DNA from: Ursus arctos
Taxonomy: Eukaryota; Chordata; Mammalia; Carnivora; Ursidae
Length of the DNA stretch: 64,000 bases
NCBI RefSeq assembly: GCF_023065955.2
Contig: NC_079873.1
Location: 13,778,566 to 13,842,565 of the forward strand
Reading direction: 5' to 3'
A program made the position numbers and the translations under genes. Below the pieces are notes generated by a model that did not search any database, was not told where the DNA came from, and saw only the letters and a program-made list of their open reading frames with translations. Positions within the stretch are counted from its first letter, which is position 1; the number at the start of each line of letters is the position of its first letter. Below, one piece after another: positions 1-10,674 of the stretch.

Positions 1-152
1 GGTGGAGGGCAGGCGGGAGGGGGGCTACTGGCATCTCATGGAAGAGACCAGAGATGCTGCTAAACATCCTACAAGGCCCAGGACAGTGCCCTACAACAGA
101 GAATCTTCCAGTCCGAAATGTCGACAGTGCCGAAGTGGAGAAACCTCGAGGT
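1..152 (-). mobile_element. MER20 (hAT-Charlie) DNA transposon, cut by window edge
   Basis: The stretch follows the MER20 consensus in reverse orientation: a CTACTGGCATCT core, GATGCTGCTAAACATCCTACA, and a terminal GTGGAGAAACC close to the reverse inverted repeat. MER20 is a roughly 219-bp non-autonomous DNA element of eutherian age. The left part lies outside the window. Three further copies occur here (3400, 31669 and 57420). Family name is from memory of the consensus. Confidence 0.75.
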
Positions 153-1337
153 AAAGAAATAATATTCAGTCCCTGCTTTCAAAGAATTTAGTCTGTTCAT
201 TGTGGTATTTCTTAATATGGCTTGAAATGTGACCTAGTGAAAATTTCTGCATTGAAAAAAACTCTTCAAGTTCCTTATTTGAAGTGATTATAAATAAAAC
301 CAAATTCTCATTACCATTCAGGACTGAGAGCATGGGGCTACTGATGTAAAGGGGTTCGTTACATTCTTACTAATTCACTGGGTTACCAAACTTTAGACTT
401 AAACAATGATTTAAGGCAGAGGGGAGACAGTTTCCAGGTGACTTGCCATCTTTATCAGCAGAGTGAGCCTATGCTTTTGAGTGTCTATCTAGAACATAGT
501 TGGATGGAAGATAACCTACAAGTTGGGTTAATACAGTAAACCTCAACAGTTCATCTCCTTTAACCTGAACTCATTCGTAATTTCGGCAGGGCATAGCTAC
601 AATCTCACTTTGCTTAGCAATCCCCTGGTCTAATAACAGTTGCAGATGGATTATTTGCAACATTTTGGAACTAGTTCTTTCCAGCGCTCATATATGCTAC
701 TTACTATAAAATCAACCAATATGTTAATTAAAATAAATACCAATTTATTAAAATGGCACCCTAAGGACCTCAAATACACCCTATTTTGTTTCGCTGATGT
801 GGGAGGTCAGTTATTTGACCTGGTGGTAGTGAGCTGTTCTGGAAAATTGCCTTTCTTATTTAATGAGGAGTAAAGTCGGCCAGAATGACCTCTAACGCTT
901 TTTTCCCTGCTGTTAAAGTTTTCAGCTTAGCAGCTTTTGAGTGTGGGTTTTAGAAGCTTGGCATCGCCACCCTCCAGCTTGAAAATCTCCCCTTTACAAT
1001 TGTACCAACTGCTCTGGGCATTCCAGTTAATTGGAATGGTTTCGAAAATAATTGAAAAAAAATCTGTAATTCAGACTCTTCACTAATTCATACTGGGTTT
1101 TGCCCCCAGAGGATCCAAATTCCTGTGGTTTCATTGGGCTTCAAACCCAATATTTAAGAATCATTGCAAATTACATATTTTTAAGTTGTTGATACTTAAC
1201 AACTGAAAGCAGAAAACTCTTCCGAGCCTCAATTCCCTCTCTTATAAAATGGAATCTAAATCCTTTCCTGCTCTATTAATTATGGTATTTATGAAGATAA
1301 TCACTGTATTGACATACTCTCTCAGTAATTGGCTACC
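153..1337. other. Unique AT-rich 3' flank of RAI2, no gene seen
   Basis: No repeat family, RNA gene or credible exon is recognised. A 77-codon open frame at 640-873 has no recognisable domain, splice context or codon bias and is treated as chance. Confidence 0.6.
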
Positions 1338-1484
1338 TTTCTCTCCCTCCATTCCTCCCTCCCTCCCTTCCTTCCTTCCTTCCTTCCTTCCTTCCTTCCT
1401 CCCTCCCTCCTTCCTCCCTCCCTCCTTCCTTCTTTCCTTCCTTCCTCCCTCCTTCCCTCCCTCCCTCCTCCCTCCTCCCTCCTT
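1338..1484. repeat. Polypyrimidine (CCTT/CCCT)n microsatellite
   Basis: About 147 bases of interrupted CCTT, CCCT and CCT units form a pure pyrimidine run on the plus strand. It creates low-complexity open frames on both strands (Ser/Pro/Leu-rich and Glu/Arg/Lys/Gly-rich) that are artefacts. Such tracts can adopt triplex structure and vary in length. Confidence 0.95.
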
Positions 1485-3399
1485 TTGTTTGGAGTTTTCA
1501 CCCTTGCAGACAAAAGTTTTCATGCTTAAAGTATGAGAGTTTTGCATTTGAATCTAAACAAATCTTTGACCTCACTTTAGAATTTTCTACTCACTGTCAA
1601 AGACTTCCTTGGTTAGGATAGTGACTGTATCGTCTTTAAGTCTTTCATTTTCCATCTAGTTTTTATTTTGCCGGGAGGATAATTACCCCCAAATATGGAT
1701 CTTTGTGACTCATTCCAATTTTTTTTATCATTTCTGAACTGAAGCCAGCTGAAGCCATCTTGACAAGTCTGAGCAAATAACATTCCTGGGGACTAATCCT
1801 ATTTCCTAAAAGACTCTGAAAAGCTATTCTTTCGGCTAGTTGGCCCAAACAATTTTTTTTTGAGAAGAAATGGGAAATTAAGTCACAAGATAGTCTGATA
1901 CAAATCCTGCTGAAACCGGAAAGCAGGTTAGCTGGAGACAGTTGTGAGGGGTGGGAGAATAAGTGACCACAGCTCTCTGAATCAAGCAGTAAAATGATGG
2001 GGCCTGAGTTTGCCAGTGGCCCCCTCTGTGACCCTTGTGGGGGTGACATGCCTCAGGCCAGGAACAGTGGTTTCAGGCTGATAATTCTTACATCAGGTTT
2101 GTGTGAAAGGCTGTAAACTTCTGAGTAGGGAGGGAGCATGGAACTGAACCACCAGGGAACCCCAGGCTCACCCAGGCCACAGCAACAAGCCCTTTGTTCT
2201 CCTCATTCCCTGGCCTGAGGGCAGCCAAGCAGATTCCAGTTTCCAGCAAAGGCTGGGAAGGGGGGCAGGCGGAGGGTGTCCCTGCCCCAATAGCACGAGC
2301 CTGAGCCTGGTCACTAGACAACACTCTGTGTAGACCTCACAGACCTCAGGGGGCAAGCTTCCCCACGCCACAGCGGCCTCTCCCCAAAGGCCCCCAGCCA
2401 GGCGCACACGAATGACAGGCCCCGGGGCTGGGCGCGGCAAGGGCGGGTGCAAGGATCTGTCCCAGGGCAAGGGGATAGCCCATGCTAACTCCACACCCTG
2501 GTGGGCTGTGGAGCCAACAATTCTCACCCAACCAGCACCGACAGCTGAAGAGAAAGGGGGCACTTCCAGACACATCAAAGAGAAATTTGTGGCTTGAGGT
2601 TTATAAAGTAATTACAGGCTGCAAATGCCTCCCTTTCCACGTACGTGTCTGTCACTCAGCTTCAAGCACCTACTTCTTCTATAGGCCAGACTGAGAATTC
2701 TGTTCCCTCGAAGCCGGGTAGCAGGAGCTCTTGCCAGTATGCTGTGAAGACAGGGGCAGCACAAGCGACTGCGAACATGGGGAGAAGAGACATGAGCAAG
2801 TCCCTGGGCCCCTTTGGGTCGTCGTCTCTGGGACCAGAACACACATGCCATGCTCAGGAAACCCAGCATGGGAATAAAAGTGGAAAAAAGAGCGCACTGT
2901 GTGGAGGCTGAAGGGACGGGGTACAGCCAGTGCTGTGAACAGGACTAGTCAGCCTAGCGAACAACAGCTATTTGCCTCTTACCACCACCATGCACTTGGA
3001 GAAATAAAGTTTAACAGCACAGGAAAAGAGCAGGAAAAAGAAAATCCATTCTGAGTGTAGAGTCCAGGACCGGCTGAAACAGTAACCCTATCCACGGAGA
3101 GCCTGGTAATAAAAGAACAGTCTCGAAACTGCTTTTCCTCCTGTTCATGTTCGCAGTAACAGCTGGATACATGCTAATTGCAAGACGTGCAAGAAAGAGC
3201 TCTAAGTCTAAAAGCAGGCACGCCGTAATCAGTCTCTCGCCAGCACGGTTTCAGACCCAAGTGTGATGTGCCACCGAGCAGGTCTATTTCCAACGTGCAC
3301 TCACGGTTCCGCTTTGAGTGGGAGGCTCTGTGCTGTCACAGAAGAGCAGCACGCCGTTCCCTTCTTCCAGGTGCCTCGCCCAACGAGCAACGGCTCAGC
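1485..3399. other. Unique sequence, no gene seen
   Basis: Mixed-composition DNA, locally GC-rich around 2340-2480, with several short overlapping open frames on both strands and none with recognisable content. No repeat family could be named. Confidence 0.5.
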
Positions 3400-3619
3400 C
3401 AGGGGTGTTCAGCCTCGGCACCACTGACACTTGGGCTGGATCACCCGCTCTGGTGGGGGGTCCCATGCCTGTGGGATGTTTAGCAGCGTCCCGGGTCTCT
3501 ACCCACCAGATGCCCGTGGGTAGCATCCCACCCCCGCTGGCTGTGACAACCACAAGTGTCTCCAGGCATTGCTGGATGTTCCCGGGGGAGGCACCATCAC
3601 CCCCAGTTGAGAACCACTG
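3400..3619 (+). mobile_element. MER20 (hAT-Charlie) DNA transposon, full length
   Basis: It starts CAGGGGTGTTCAGCC and ends GTTGAGAACCACTG, giving imperfect inverted termini 220 bp apart, which is the usual MER20 length. The internal GGATGTTTAGCAGC and GTGTCTCCAGGCATTG blocks match the family. The flanking octamers GGCTCAGC (3392-3399) and GGCTAACT (3620-3627) look like a decayed 8-bp target-site duplication, as expected for a hAT element. Confidence 0.85.
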
Positions 3620-3984
3620 GGCTAACTAAAGAGGGGCGACTCTCTCTTCCCCTCCCGACCCCACTCCCGAGAATCTCTACCCCTGGCCAGGAACATTTCT
3701 GAGCCATCTCCTCATCCACCAGCAAAAGACTTACCTCTTGTTCTGAGTGGTCTTCAGTAATACTTTTGACTTGCAAGACTTTCAGTCATTCAGAACAATG
3801 CTCTTACTGCCTTTGAAAAGAAGATCCTTTCCAGCTAAATTCTGGGAGGGGGTGGGGAGGAAGCAGGCAAATTTTCCTTTTAGACACATTTGTCTGTTTT
3901 AGTCCACAGAAGGCTCAGACACAGAATTCTCCACACCCAGGGTCAATGTGAACGGGAAGGGGCCTTGGGTACTTGCAAACTCAC

Positions 3985-4075
3985 CTCCCCGACCCTTCTC
4001 TGTGCCACATTTTTACAAATGAAGAAACCAAGGTTTCGATGGGGGAAGTGACTTGCTCCAGGTCATACATATTTC
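3985..4075 (-). mobile_element. MIR SINE fragment
   Basis: Reads as reversed MIR core: a CATTTTTACAAATGAAGAAAC block (3' part of the consensus phrase 'cattttacagatgaggaaac'), then an AAGTGACTTGCTCCAGGTCATAC block. The family is ancient and the copy diverged. It lies just beyond the inferred RAI2 polyadenylation site. Confidence 0.65.
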
Positions 4076-4265
4076 CTAGTCTTCCTTTTATGGGGGCATA
4101 GGCCAAAATAATTCTTCTCTGCCCGATATGCCCAAAGAGCTTAGATCTCAAAGCACAGAGAACTTGTCGTGCTTTACAAGCAACGGTTTTGGCCAAACCC
4201 CACCAGTTAAGGAATGCAAATTTAAAAAATGATAGAATGCTGCAACCAATTAGTGCAAACAAACA

Positions 4266-4271
4266 TTTATT
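4266..4271 (-). terminator. RAI2: RAI2 distal polyadenylation signal AATAAA
   Basis: The plus strand reads TTTATT, giving AATAAA on the RAI2 strand. The sequence after it on the minus strand is TG-rich (TTGTTTGCACTAATTGGTTG), a plausible downstream element. Cleavage would fall at about 4240-4256. Confidence 0.75.
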
Positions 4272-4291
4272 GTGAAATATTCATCCTACCC

Positions 4292-4297
4292 TTTATT
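4292..4297 (-). terminator. RAI2: RAI2 proximal polyadenylation signal AATAAA
   Basis: A second canonical hexamer lies 26 bases before the distal one on the minus strand, context CCTAATAAAGGG. The pair may act as tandem signals giving ends a few tens of bases apart. Confidence 0.6.
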
Positions 4298-4617
4298 AGG
4301 TATTACATCATCAAAGCACTTTGTGGCAATGAAAATAGCTTTTTTACCCCTCTGATTCACCCAATATTCCATTAAAGCTGCAAAAAATGTGCAATCTGCT
4401 TGAAAAATAGGTTGCTCTTATTTACTCATTTGTGAAAAGTCAAAAATTAAAAAAGAAAACGATACTAGCTTACAGGGCCTCTAGAGCCAATTCGCCTTCC
4501 CGCTTCCCAACTACTCCCCCAAATAATTAACAAAGATAATTTGTTTTAAACGCCTTTTTATAAAACCAATGTACCTTTCCCCATATTATAATCATAAAAA
4601 TTTTAAAAAGCCATTAT

Positions 4618-6207
4618 TTACTTTCTTGGAAAAAAGGTGGCCAGCCGTTGTTTTTTGATCGGGAGCATGTGTATTTCCTGGGAGTTCACTTTCTTTAACT
4701 TTATGCTCCGGTTTTTGACGGGTTTCCTAAGGGGCTCCGTGCTTCCCATGGGCTCTTCCCCTTGGCTGTTGATGTCGTAGCCCTGAAGCACGGAGTCTTC
4801 TCTTTTGAAGGAGAAGTTTTTGGTGGACACGCCTGAGAGGCCTTTGACCTTGCCGCAGAAGATGGCAGGCATGGCGTCTTCCACCGAGACGATCACCTTG
4901 GCCGCCTGGGACTCGCTCACGATCTCAATGTGATCTTCGGCCTTGACCTCGCCGCTGGGTTGGTTGGGCTGGCTGGGCAGCTGGGTGGGGTTGCTGCCGC
5001 CCACGTGGCTATCCAGCAGAGCCGAGGCCCCGTGGACCGTGGCAGGGGCAAAGGGCACTTCCATGCCACCGGGAAGTTTCTCCATCGCGGCGTGACCTGG
5101 GCTGTCCACGGACCCGCTGCTGTCGTACAGTGTCTCAAGGCGAGGCTCAGATTTTCGGTGGGCTGCCAGCGACAGGTCTAAGGCCGCATCTTCCTGGCAG
5201 ATAGGGGGACTGACTTCGCCAGTCTTAAGCCAGGGCACGGACTTCATGGAGAGATCCAGGGCCTCGTTCTCGCTCCCCATCTTGATGACCGTGTGGCGGC
5301 TAAGCTGGAAGTACTCCCTCGGCTGCAGGATATCGAAGGGCTTCAGTTCCTCCTTCTCCAGAGGGGTCTGGGTGCCTTTAAAGGGGTGCAGGCCGAAGGA
5401 AGATGGTGGCTTGGGGAAACTGGAGCTGAGCTTTGATTCAGGACTCTGAGGCACTGGGATGGGGATGGGGATGGGGACCGGCACGGGCAAGGGGACGATC
5501 ACGGGGTAGGGCACCAAGAGGGTGGCTGGAGGGACCAGGGGGGACAGGGGGGAGTTAAAGGGCTGGGGGGGCACAGGGGCATATCCGGGAGGAGGCTGGC
5601 AGGGTGGGGGGCCGAGAGCACCCTGTGAGGGGAACAGATTCTGGAGCACGGCTTCGAACGGCAACGTGGGCTCCTGCGGCTGGCTGGGGATCCGTAGGTC
5701 CAGGAGCTGGGGTTGGGCCTCAGGGTCCTCGGCTCCCTGGAACAGGTTGTTGTGGATGGCACTGGAGGAGCACGGGGCCTCCTGCGGCAGGACCAGAGGG
5801 GAGTTGAGGTGCTGGAAGACGTGCTGCTCCAGCACCACGGGCAGCTGCACAGGGCCCTGTGTGGTCATGACATACGTGGCATTGCCATTAGGGTTGAGCT
5901 CGGGCGCAGAGCTTCCCTCCACCTGCATGTGAATGGGCATCACCACCGGGCTCTCCCCGAGGCACAGGGGCTGCAGCACGGTGGCCGCCACCTTCAGGGC
6001 CATACCGCTCTGAGACTCGGCAGGGGGGTTCAGGATGGATGGGGCCGGCACGGTCACCAGGGCCTTCTTTACCAGGTCAGTGGAGTTGATGTTCCAGGCC
6101 TCGGTGGTGATGAGCTGGGCCATGCCATTCTCCAGTCTGTTATTGGCCAAGGCAGGAGAGGAGTCGGTCATGTCCATGGAGAGGTTCTGGGACCGCAGAT
6201 CGTCCAT
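4618..6207 (-). CDS. RAI2: Retinoic acid-induced protein 2 (CtBP-binding transcriptional co-regulator)
   Basis: A 529-residue protein in one uninterrupted exon. It matches vertebrate RAI2 over its whole length (human is 530 residues as I recall). RAI2 is a nuclear, largely disordered protein that recruits the CtBP1/CtBP2 corepressors. Two ALDLS CtBP-binding motifs are visible at residues 316-320 and 342-346. A proline-rich stretch spans about 196-265 and includes a Val/Ile-Pro alternating run at 238-253. Two psi-K-x-E sumoylation-type sites occur (VKAE 421-424, FKRE 467-470). A basic C-terminal tail (about 494-529) ends in FFPRK, and its lysine/arginine clusters are a likely nuclear signal. 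The ATG at 6207 is chosen because it begins the conserved MDDL N-terminus and sits in a strong context (GTGATGG), 24 bases after a splice acceptor. The frame stays open 32 codons further upstream, but that extension runs into intron. Human RAI2 is X-linked and reported as a metastasis suppressor in breast cancer. No frameshift or premature stop is seen, so the gene looks functional. Confidence 0.97.
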   Translation of the reverse strand: MDDLRSQNLSMDMTDSSPALANNRLENGMAQLITTEAWNINSTDLVKKALVTVPAPSILNPPAESQSGMALKVAATVLQPLCLGESPVVMPIHMQVEGSSAPELNPNGNATYVMTTQGPVQLPVVLEQHVFQHLNSPLVLPQEAPCSSSAIHNNLFQGAEDPEAQPQLLDLRIPSQPQEPTLPFEAVLQNLFPSQGALGPPPCQPPPGYAPVPPQPFNSPLSPLVPPATLLVPYPVIVPLPVPVPIPIPIPVPQSPESKLSSSFPKPPSSFGLHPFKGTQTPLEKEELKPFDILQPREYFQLSRHTVIKMGSENEALDLSMKSVPWLKTGEVSPPICQEDAALDLSLAAHRKSEPRLETLYDSSGSVDSPGHAAMEKLPGGMEVPFAPATVHGASALLDSHVGGSNPTQLPSQPNQPSGEVKAEDHIEIVSESQAAKVIVSVEDAMPAIFCGKVKGLSGVSTKNFSFKREDSVLQGYDINSQGEEPMGSTEPLRKPVKNRSIKLKKVNSQEIHMLPIKKQRLATFFPRK

Positions 6208-6231
6208 CACTCGGCTCTGATGCCACTGGGC
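6208..6231 (-). other. RAI2: RAI2 5'UTR portion of the coding exon
   Basis: Twenty-four bases lie between the inferred acceptor and the ATG, reading GCCCAGTGGCATCAGAGCCG and then AGTG on the minus strand. The remaining 5'UTR must come from one or more upstream exons, which could not be placed with certainty in this window. Confidence 0.75.
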
Positions 6232-6245
6232 CTGCAACACAGAAC
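6232..6245 (-). other. RAI2: Splice acceptor of the RAI2 coding exon
   Basis: The minus strand reads GTTCTGTGTTGCAG followed by G, a TG/T-rich tract ending in an invariant AG. The polypyrimidine tract is modest. Position and phase agree with RAI2 having non-coding upstream exons and all coding sequence in the last exon. Confidence 0.75.
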
Positions 6246-6685
6246 GTGCGACGTGAACCTTCCGTCGGAGACTATTTGTAATTGCCTTAAGTGGTCTCTC
6301 CACATCTTTTAAAAGTCTCCATATCTCAGTGAACCAGGGAGCACACCCATCTCTCTATGCATACATACATGTTATAGATATCTCCTAATATATACAAACA
6401 CACCCGAATGATCAGCTGTGCACAGAGAGGCCCAATTTAACAGACGATGAAGCTATAAACACAGATGATGTAATGACTAAACAGCCAAGAGAGGTTAAAC
6501 AGAGTATTTTTAAGCCTAATACTCAGCTTATATGTTTAGCTTTCACCAAACACAAAGTTCCATTCCACATTGCCGGACTGGATGGTTAGGATATGTGGAG
6601 ATTTGACTCGTTCAAATTCAAATGGGCAGCAAAGACTTACTTTACTTGGAGAACAAAATAAAATCCCGTCCAATTAGAACATTCT

Positions 6686-6796
6686 TTTTTTTTTAAATTA
6701 ACATATAATGTACTATTGGTTTCAAAGGTAAAGGTCTGTGATTCATCAGTCTTATGTAATACCCAGTCCTCCTAACATCACAAGCCCTCCTTAATG
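6686..6796 (-). mobile_element. Carnivore L1 3' tail, 5'-truncated
   Basis: It reads poly-T, then AAATTAACATATAATGTA and GTGATTCATCAGT, the reversed 3' end of carnivore L1. It is bounded by TAGAACATTCT (6675-6685) and TAGAACGTTCT (6797-6807), an 11-bp target-site duplication with one mismatch. Only about 110 bases were copied, as is typical of L1 truncation. Confidence 0.85.
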
Positions 6797-6807
6797 TAGA
6801 ACGTTCT

Positions 6808-8030
6808 AAGAAAATGGAAGAGGGTCATTCCAATTATGGAAAAGCATTTTAAAAACTCTTTGTAGCAATAATTCTTCCCAAATCGGCTTGATGAAAAGAG
6901 CAGCAGTGCAATTTCCACAAGCATCATCACAGTTATCTCACGGACTCCCTCTGACAAATGCCATCCCTTTTCCTCCCCATCACAGGAAAATCCACTCCAC
7001 AGAGTTGGGCAGACATGGCATAATTGCATGAACGCTCACTGGGCCCAGGGTGGCTTTCCCTAATCAGCTCCTCTGTGTGACCCGTGACCTCTCCTAACTT
7101 CTAGCTGTCAAGAAGGGATGTTGCTGATTCTAGGGCTGGGGAAATGGAAGACTTGTTGGAAACAAACATCCTCCAAGGTGAGGTACTCTTTTCTGATATC
7201 CTCGGGACCTCTAGCCGCCTCCTGAGAGGCCAAAGGAACCCAGTGCGGGTGCTTCCTGGAGGAAGCAGGGCTGCCACTGCGAGATAGCTCTCCATGGAAA
7301 CGCGTCCATATTTAGCCTCGTTGCCATGGAGAAGGCAGGCACCATGTCTAACTCAGGGATCTGTGCAGCCCTGGAGTCTGGTTGGGCTCAATAATAATTC
7401 AATAATCCTCAGGCTCACCAGGCAGGCGTTGGGCAACTCAGATTCTTGACCTCACCTGTTGGAGCTGTCTAGACTTTAGTCCCGGGGTCACCTCACGTCC
7501 TCCTTTCCTCACCCCCAAATTACCAGCACATCCTCCACAACAAGGAGGAGAGGCAGCCCAGCAGGCCATGGGAGTGGAAACAAACACACAAGGCCTCACT
7601 ACGGGAAGGCAGCTTTAACAAATGAACAAAGGTGTGATATTTCCAGACAATCAAAATGTGTCAAATGCATAGAACACGGAGTTTCTCTGAAGCAGGAAGG
7701 GGGGGGGCAAGGGGAAGGATGCTATGCAAACAACTCCGTAGGCGATGCCCTTGGCAGGGTCGCACTGTGGTGCCTCTGAGGGAGGGCTCCAGAGCCTGAC
7801 TCCCTAGAGCCAGGGTGTCCTCCAGAAACCAGGAGGTGACCCAGCGTGTTGGCCAATAATTCCTTTAGGGCAGAGTAGGGAGGCAGCCCGCCCCAGGGAA
7901 GCTAAGAGGGCTTACCCCAACTGAAGGGCCTGGTTTTTCCTGAGAGGAATGCTCCCTGATTTAGCCCCAAAAATATCATACCTCCAACACAGCATTAGTT
8001 CTCTCATTCCAGAATGCACACCTGCATGCC
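6808..8030. other. Unique intronic sequence, nothing recognised
   Basis: No repeat or exon could be named. A seven-G run interrupts the sequence at about 7701-7707. Confidence 0.5.
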
Positions 8031-8175
8031 TTCATTCACTCATTCAATTAATTGATCTGCTGAATGCCTGCTGCACACCAGCACTTCACTGGGGGGTTGG
8101 AGCGGCTGTCATGAGCCAGTCAGACAAGGTTCTTGCTTTAGTGGAGATTACAGGCCAGTGGGGCACATGTCTTTG
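8031..8175 (-). mobile_element. L2-like LINE 3' fragment
   Basis: The order 'cattcactcattcaatt...tgaatgcctgctgcacaccagcacttcactggggg...gttcttgctttagtggagattacaggcc' follows the familiar old repeat phrase about age, catalogue and 'shipment' of L2 3' ends in reverse. Divergence is high and the family assignment is by pattern. Confidence 0.5.
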
Positions 8176-8859
8176 AGTGGAGGAGAGATTTGCTAGCATG
8201 AGAAGGCATCAAAGTTATGCCAGGGGAGGCAACAACATCAGAAGGATGAAGCTTTGTTGGCCACTCAACTCACAGTCCTGTAAAGGCCCCGAGAACCTGA
8301 GGTGTCCTCCAGAAGGGTCTGCCCTGTCCCTCACAGGAACCAGAACTCCCAGGGAGAGGTGAGAAAGGGCTACAGGGAAGCTGGGATGGGACTGATGAGG
8401 ACACAGACAGCAATGGTAAGAGAAGACACCCATGGCCACCCATCTGAGGTGGCTTCTGATGGCCTTCGAGGAAACTCACCAGAAGTCAAGACATGTTCTG
8501 TGCCATATTTGGGCTTCCTGTGAGTTTAGGATTACCCAGCAGTAAGACTGCTTTCTTGTAATGGGCTGCACCTATCTGCCCTTGCCAACGAGACAGCCTC
8601 CCTCCATCTCTGCCCTTCATGCACCCCTGTCCCCTCTCAGACAGAGAAGGCTGACTTCTCAATGCTCCTTCCCCCAGCTCCTGGCACACACCTTCAGCTC
8701 AGCTGCCAGCTCTCACCTCTTCCTGTGAAAGCTCACTCTTCCCCCTGGCTGGCCCTGGTTCTAGGCCTTCTACTCCCCCAGAACTTCGTTATTCAGAGTG
8801 TGAGGAGGGGACCTTGCCAGGACAGAGGGCCACTGCTCCTTCCACAGATGGCCAGAGCC

Positions 8860-9095
8860 AATACTCACTGGGCATTTGCTATGTGCCAGGCCTCTGCCAA
8901 GAATGCTGAGAACTTTCCATGCATTACTTCACTTAATCCTCGGAACAACCCTATGAGAAGGGTACTGTGATTATGCCCATTTTACTGATGAGAAAACTGA
9001 TTTCCTAGGAATGTTAGATGACTAGGATAAGGGACACTGACGAGTTCAGGGTTAATCCCAGGCTTCTCCTCCAAGTGGGAGCTGTGAGGGCCACA
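8860..9095 (-). mobile_element. MIR SINE
   Basis: A well-preserved reversed MIR: GGCATTTGCTATGTGCCAGG, then CATTACTTCACTTAATCCTC, an ACAACCCTATGAGAAGG block and CCCATTTTACTGATGAGAAA. It is one of about a dozen MIR copies in the window. Confidence 0.85.
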
Positions 9096-9099
9096 CTCT

Positions 9100-10670
9100 T
9101 TCATGTGTTTGGTTTCCTGGCAAGAACAGTCCTCTTCAACCTTTGCTTTAACACTGAGTGCACGCACCCGCAGAGCTGTATAACAGAGAGCACACGAATA
9201 TAAGATTTCCTCATAGTGGTGGCCAGGTCCTTTCCAGAAAGTCATTGAACTACTTGTTTATTCTCTTTTGTCCACCAGGGCCCTCCTCTGTCCCTCTCAC
9301 CAGGGAAGGAGCTGAAGGGTCACCGGAGTTTCTATCTGTGGGGAATACAGCCCAAAGCCCTGTTACTGGAGGGCAAGAAGGTCAGCATCCTCTACGCCTC
9401 GGCCTTCCCCAGACAGATGTCATGTGGGCGGGAGGGCATCTCAGCCCCTATGAGTTACAGGGAGGCCCTTAGATCTCCTTCTGCGGACTCAAGTCTCTGG
9501 GAGCAGGGCCGGGACAAAGGGGAAAGGAAGCACGGGCCCAATCTCCCTTCCACGTCCTCCCACAAGACAGCTTTGGTCCCGCCTGACTACTCAGCCAAAG
9601 TAGCCCCCGTGAGCAGCCCCAGTCCCTTCCCTCAAGCACCGCTGGCCCGCTGAGAGGAGGCTTGTATTGGGCTACACCGGCAAGGGAGCCGGTAGCCCTG
9701 CCTCCATCATGCACCCTCCTGCCTCCCAGGAAGTTTCTTCTCTTTCTGTCTCCTTCCCCTATTGTTCATCCCACCACTGGGTGTCCGACTCTGAGTCAGC
9801 TGCTGGGAGCCCCGGGTGCCCCCAGTGCGGGCACAGAGGGTGGCACTGCTGCATGAGCCAGTGCGGGAGGCCCTAGAGATACTCTGCGAAGAACAGCCAG
9901 CTCATGAGATGAGGGGTCAGAGGGCAAGCTGACAGGAGAGAAGGCGTCCTCACTGCTGAAGAGCATGGGGAGGCAGGCGTGCTAGGGACCATTTCAAATC
10001 AAGAGGAATCACGGGAGTCACCAACTAATGCTCAGGTGGAGGGGCACGACTTCCTCAGAGATGACAGGGAACATTTAGTTAAGGTTTTTCAAAACATCTT
10101 TTGCAAATGGGTTTAAATGAAGTCTCTGTCTTGCCTATGCCCATCACGATCGGGGATGGGGGGGGGGGGGTCCGTCAATGCAGTGTGGCCAGATGGGAAA
10201 TGGGTAGTTTGGATCTGTGGGTCACTCTCAATCTCTTGGCCCTTGATCAGCTGCTGAGGCTGGAGGGCTGAGGTCCACCCGAGTACAGGCCACATGCCCC
10301 CCAGATGGAGACACTGGGGAAAAGTCTCAGGGCCCAGGGCAAACGAGGATGTGAGGAGAGGCTATCTGGGGCAGTAGTTAGGCTCAGAGAGACCTGTGGG
10401 GTCACAAAATTGTTATCTGAACCCCTTATCTAGTTATCACCAAGATCTAAGGGTACCAGAGAGGCAAGTTCTCCCTAGGATCTGTGTCTCAGCCTGGAAC
10501 CCTCTTGGCCTCTACTCTCACCCAGCCAACTCTGACGCATCCATCAGATTTTGGGGTCTTATCCTCTGAGATCTCACCCCCACCTCACTGAGGTCCTACA
10601 GCACCCCAACTTGCCCTTGCCTGGTCCTGAGCCCCCCTCATACTGGGAATACCTAGTCATTCATTTCTTC
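9100..10670. other. Unique GC-moderate intronic sequence
   Basis: Several open frames of 60-104 codons overlap on both strands and none is recognisable. A G-homopolymer lies at about 10157-10170. No named repeat was seen. Confidence 0.5.
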
Positions 10671-10674
10671 AGGA

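Larger units (their letters stand above)
4250..4617 (-). other. RAI2: RAI2 3' untranslated region
   Basis: The stretch runs from the TAA stop (4618-4620 on the complement) to the likely cleavage site about 10-30 bases past the last AATAAA. It is AT-rich with no interspersed repeat. A length near 370 bases fits the short 3'UTR I recall for the human mRNA. The end point is estimated, not seen. Confidence 0.75.

Noticed and set aside
1242..1547. Open frames through the CCTT/CCCT tract on both strands
   Set aside because: Low-complexity peptides encoded by a microsatellite in several frames.
6208..6303. In-frame N-terminal extension of RAI2 by 32 codons
   Set aside because: A splice acceptor (TGTTGCAG) lies inside it, so the extension is intronic. 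The conserved protein starts at the downstream ATG, which has a strong context.
5713..6312. 199-codon plus-strand frame overlapping RAI2
   Set aside because: Shadow of the GC-rich RAI2 coding strand. No independent start context, domain or splice signal.
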